This document shows, in pieces, positions 61,155 through 64,000 of a stretch of DNA of 64,000 nt; position 1 is the first letter of the stretch; each line of letters starts with the position of its first letter. A model generated the notes under the pieces. It was not told where the DNA came from, did no database searches, and saw only the letters and a list, made by a program, of their open reading frames with translations. Source of the DNA: Thermogymnomonas acidicola JCM 13583 (GTDB taxonomy: Archaea > Thermoplasmatota > Thermoplasmata > Thermoplasmatales > Thermoplasmataceae). The stretch covers positions 83,752-147,751 of the forward strand of contig NZ_BBCP01000004.1 in assembly GCF_001316105.1 (NCBI RefSeq). Direction: 5' to 3'. Made by a program: the position numbers and the translations under genes.

Positions 61155-61789
61155 TCAGGGCATCGGGCCCAGGTTCTCCGCCCTAAGAACCTCCACGAAC
61201 TCCCTGGGTAGGCCCCCCCTCTTGACCAGGAACTCCCAGTCGGCACAACACCCTTTGCGATTGCAGTCGATATTATCTCGTGCAGCGGCACATAGGTCAC
61301 GTCCGGCGCGTGTGGGGTACCCATTATCCATGGCGGGATGTCGAAGTAGCTGGGGGGGTTCCTGCCTGGAACAACATCGTGCAGCAAATCGTTCAGGATC
61401 TTCGATATCCTCTCGTTGTAGTACCAGCGGTTCACTGGTGAGCTGTAGCCGTTAGTGGGGGGGGCGTATACCTTCCACTCTATTCCGTACTTGACCTCCT
61501 TTTCCACGAACTTGGAGGTACCGCCAAAATCATCGATCACTGTGGCCGGAGGCTCCTCCTCCCTGCCCGTGTGGATGTTAACAACGCGCACGCCGAACCT
61601 GTTGTACACAGACATGTACCTGCCTATCAGCCTCTCCAGCTCGGTCTCCTCGCTCTCAGTCAGCTCCGTGTCGTTGCCTATCTGTTCGTATATCATGCTA
61701 TATTCTTCCAGCCTCGCGTTCAATATCATTTTCAGGTAATAATTAAAACGTTCGCCGCTCATACACCTCTCCGGTGGCTCGCCTGTCAT
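61155..61789 (-). CDS. unknown protein, frameshifted
   Basis: About 200 residues. The N-terminal half is helical and acidic (MILNARLEEYSMIYEQIGND, TESEETELERLIGRYMSVYN), then strands RVVNIHTGREE and GIEWKVYAPPTNGYSS, and a C-terminal part NERISKILNDLLHDVVPGRN, FDIPPWIMGTPHAPDVTYVP. The frame breaks near 61243 (a lost G); the corrected end reads ADWEFLVKRGGLPREFVEVL and stops at TGA 61157-61155. I do not recognise a family. ATG 61789 or 61762 may start it. It shares a 75-bp AT-rich promoter space with a divergent unknown gene. Confidence 0.55.
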
Positions 61790-61864
61790 ATCATAACAAA
61801 CATCAATATATAATCATAGCGCACAGTGCATGTCCCTGACCTTCGCTCTTTTTTTATTCCGGCG

Positions 61865-62630
61865 ATGCATGGCACAGGCATGTCCTGCATAGACGCTGTT
61901 ATGGAGAGTCTCCTGCCATTCCTGCCTGCAGCCCAGGTGGAGGAGGCTGCCAGGTCCTGCTGCTCCATTGCCCATTACGGAGACAGCGAGGTCAGGATAG
62001 GTGCAGGGGGGGATCAGGTCACCATCTCCGAGGCCATTGCGCTCTACTCCCACCTGTGCGCTGCCCAGAGGTGCACAGAGTCGAGGGCACCGGCCAGGTA
62101 CGAGGATGTGGTGTTCGACACCAAGAACGACCTGTTCCTTGCGGACGATTTCATGCCACCCAGCGTCATGAAGTCCGTGGACACAGATGAGCCCAGGGAG
62201 TGGAAGAAGATACTCCAGGAGCTGTCGATCAGGGGGGGACAGCCGACCATCGTGGTTCTCCCGGACGGCACCGTTGTGCCTTTTTCACGCATACATGCTG
62301 GGGGGGGCCTGGGCAAGGAGGGCGTGGCAGAAAGGATCAGGAAATCGATGGCAGACCTGGAGAGGTCAGAGCCTACTGGCACTTCACCGTGTCAAGCTCC
62401 TCAGGTCGGTGCTGTTCGAGCTTGAGAGGAGAGGGAGACAGGAGCTCACGAAGCCAATGTTCACCAAGGAGAAGGCAAGGCCGCTGATTGAGATGGGCAT
62501 CGTGGCAGATGCAGGGCAAAGGCTGTTGGTGGTGAAGGGCCAGGATGAGATCAGGGAGGAAATGGAGAGGCAACTGGCAGAGGTGAGGAAGCTCGCAAGG
62601 GGCTGGCTTGATTCCAAGGTAACGCTCTGA
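61865..62630 (+). CDS. unknown protein, frameshifted
   Basis: About 255 residues from ATG 61865. SCIDAVMESLLPFLPAAQVEEAARSCCSIAHYG, ISEAIALYSHLCAAQRCTES, DTKNDLFLADDFMPPSVMKSV, then TIVVLPDGTVVPFSRIHAGG. The break near 62375-62395 leads to HFTVKLLRSVLFELERRGR, LTKPMFTKEKARPLIEMGI and a charged helical end. The mixture of a strand-rich middle and helical ends matches nothing I recognise. CC in SCC and the other Cys residues are not spaced as a zinc site. Divergent from the unknown gene at 61155. Confidence 0.5.
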
Positions 62631-62679
62631 ATCAACACAGGCGTGTGTCAATGTTTTTATAGTAGAACATACTAACCTG

Positions 62680-63661
62680 ATGATGGACATGGTCTCAATA
62701 ACTGCCTTCGAGGAAGATGTTACAAGGGCAATTGAGAGCGTGAAGGGGGGGAGCGTTGTCAGCATATACAGCAGCAGGGTCTCGAGGAACCCCCCCTTCG
62801 TGCCGCCGGCCAGACAGGAAAGTGCCGGTTCAGGGATAATAGTAAGGCCTGACGGGCTCATCCTCACAAACAACCACGTGGTGGCCAACTCAAGCGAACT
62901 GTCAGTTGTGACCGACAGCGGAGACGAGTTCCAGGCAGAGATACTTGGCACAGACCCGCCCACGGACCTGGCAGTCCTATCTGTGCCTGCTATGGGCCTG
63001 CCCGCTGCCCGGCTGGGGGGACTCTGAAAAGCTGAAGATAGGCCAGTTTGCCATAGCAATAGGCAACGCCCTAGGACTTCCCGGGGGCCACACAGTGTCC
63101 CTGGGGGTGATAAGTGCGGTCAACAGGCCCATGCCGTGGGCCACGCACATAGCAGAGGGCCTCATTCAGACCGATGCGGCCATCAACCCGGGCAACAGCG
63201 GAGGGCCCCCCCTTGTGAACACTTCCGGGGGGGAGGTCATAGGCATAAACACTGCCATAATACCGTTCGCACAGGGTATGGGCTTCTCCATACCAGTTAA
63301 CACTGCAAGGAACGTGGTGGAGCAGATACTCCTCCACGGAAGGGTCATCAGGCCATGGATCGGCATATCTGGTGTCGACATCAACGATGGGATTGCGAGG
63401 AGGTACAGGCTCCAGGTAGACCGCGGCGTTTTTGTTGTGGAGACCTCCCAGGACGGGCCCGCTTACAGGAGCGGTGTCAGGCCGGGCGATGTCATAGTTT
63501 CCATGGACGGGGAGCAGGTCTCCACCATGAGGGATGTTGTGCGCGTACTGAACAGCAGGGGAATAAACGCAATCGTAACGCTCGACCTGATCAGGGGCTA
63601 CAGGCAGCTGAGGCTATCGCTCAGAATAGCGGAGATGCCGGAACTGAGGGTCGAGAGATGA
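62680..63661 (+). CDS. HtrA/DegP-like serine protease with PDZ domain, one frameshift
   Basis: ~325 residues without a signal peptide or membrane anchor, so probably cytoplasmic or membrane-peripheral. GSGIIVRPDGLILTNNHVV (His), PPTDLAVLSV (Asp), QTDAAINPGNSGGPPLVN (Ser; family GNSGGPL, C7 at 63206-63212), then a PDZ domain (GVFVVETSQDGPAYRSG-VRPGDVIVSMDG). The break near 63016-63021 joins LGGL to GDSEKLKIGQFAIAIG. TTTTTATAG at 62655-62663 is the likely TATA box. Confidence 0.92.
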
Positions 63662-63681
63662 TCTCACTTTTTCTCAAATGG

Positions 63682-64000
63682 TCAGAAGGAGCCACGCGTC
63701 AGGTCGCTGTATACCAGTACGTCCCGGGCACTCACCTTTGACCTGAAGGCAGCCTTCACATGGCTGCTGAACTTCACCTTCTCTTCCACATACGAGTATG
63801 CCATTGCAGGCTGCCCCTCGCCCACCATGAGGCGCCACACAGCCTCCGGAAATCCGCTGAATGATGACCTCATTTTCGATATCATTGGTGCGTCTCCCAG
63901 AAGGTCCTCAGGCTGGAACGGCACCTGCCTGCCACTGCGGTGCAGGTAAAACCTTCCGGAGGAGAATGAGAGAACCCAGACATGGGACGCGAAGTCCCCC
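63682..64000 (-). CDS. unknown protein, N-terminus outside the window
   Basis: The last 105 codons of a gene that enters from beyond 64000. It reads HVWVLSFSSGRFYLHRSG, then PFQPEDLLGDAPMISKMRSS, FPEAVWRLMVGEGQPAMAYS and a basic end SARDVLVYSDLTRGSF. A short strand followed by helices; no recognised family. It converges on htrA, whose stop is ~20 bp away. Confidence 0.5.
   Translation of the reverse strand, partial: GDFASHVWVLSFSSGRFYLHRSGRQVPFQPEDLLGDAPMISKMRSSFSGFPEAVWRLMVGEGQPAMAYSYVEEKVKFSSHVKAAFRSKVSARDVLVYSDLTRGSF

Overview
The window is archaeal. It carries an archaeal-type proteasome beta subunit, prefoldin beta, aIF2-beta, aIF5B, L7Ae, S28e, L24e, the KEOPS subunit Pcc1, an FttA/aCPSF1 termination ribonuclease, a class II HMG-CoA reductase and MptA-type GTP cyclohydrolase. 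The bifunctional regulator/riboflavin kinase RbkR, FtsZ, a glycerate 2-kinase with a KDG-aldolase-like enzyme, CYP119-like P450s and a TPP riboswitch upstream of an MFS transporter all point to the Thermoplasmata (Thermoplasmatales). The DNA is G+C-rich for that group, so a Thermogymnomonas-like organism is my guess at genus level, with low confidence.

The most striking property is in the sequence itself. Runs of G or C are abnormally long and often exactly 7-8 bases. In many invariant motifs they add one extra Gly or Pro (FtsZ T1 loop, ThiI PP-loop, HtrA GNSGGPL, S28e, MptA, transketolase). In about half the genes they cause frameshifts, most simply explained as runs of 4 read as 5, or 5 read as 6 or 7. 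I read this as systematic homopolymer error rather than biology. Frameshifted genes are therefore annotated as single CDSs with the break positions given. They should not be taken as pseudogenes without read-level evidence.

Layout. 0-5 kb: end of a cobalamin operon (CbiG/CbiE), an intron-containing tRNA-Tyr, TrmI, glycerate kinase, DUF1028, a TIGR00725/LOG-type protein and a DCC-family protein. 5-7.5 kb: ThiI with a rhodanese domain and HemQ. 7.7-12 kb: a tyrosine/homogentisate degradation operon (HPPD, FAH-family, homogentisate dioxygenase, iron-ADH-like). 12-17 kb: glycosyltransferase, FtsZ, split transketolase and transaldolase. 17-25.7 kb: FttA, proteasome beta, TPP riboswitch and transporter, CBS protein, drug exporter, exonuclease, small proteins, PurC. 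25.8-31 kb: two P450s with a palindromic operator candidate, isochorismatase-family enzyme, SDR, DUF72 and HIT proteins. 31-36 kb: tRNA-Arg, Pcc1, prefoldin beta, MptA and a riboflavin/FAD operon (ribB-ribL, ribC, ribH). 36-43.5 kb: GNAT, HD hydrolase, SRP RNA, purS, an empty ~0.9 kb, purL, RbkR, PIN, aIF2-beta-TRAM. 43.5-56.9 kb: RHH regulator, PyrB/PyrI, HMG-CoA reductase, TPR, DUF2240, peroxiredoxin, Dph6, wHTH, PurB, P5C dehydrogenase, LipB, HTH regulator, SpeD, cation exchanger. 56.9-64 kb: the ribosomal/infB operon, KDG-aldolase family enzyme, two unknown divergent genes, an HtrA protease and a partial gene.

Functional threads: purine synthesis (PurS, PurL, PurC, PurB), pyrimidine synthesis (PyrBI), riboflavin/FAD synthesis with its likely regulator RbkR, thiamine uptake under riboswitch control, tRNA modification (ThiI, TrmI, Pcc1), non-oxidative pentose phosphate and Entner-Doudoroff-type carbon metabolism, and aromatic amino acid catabolism.
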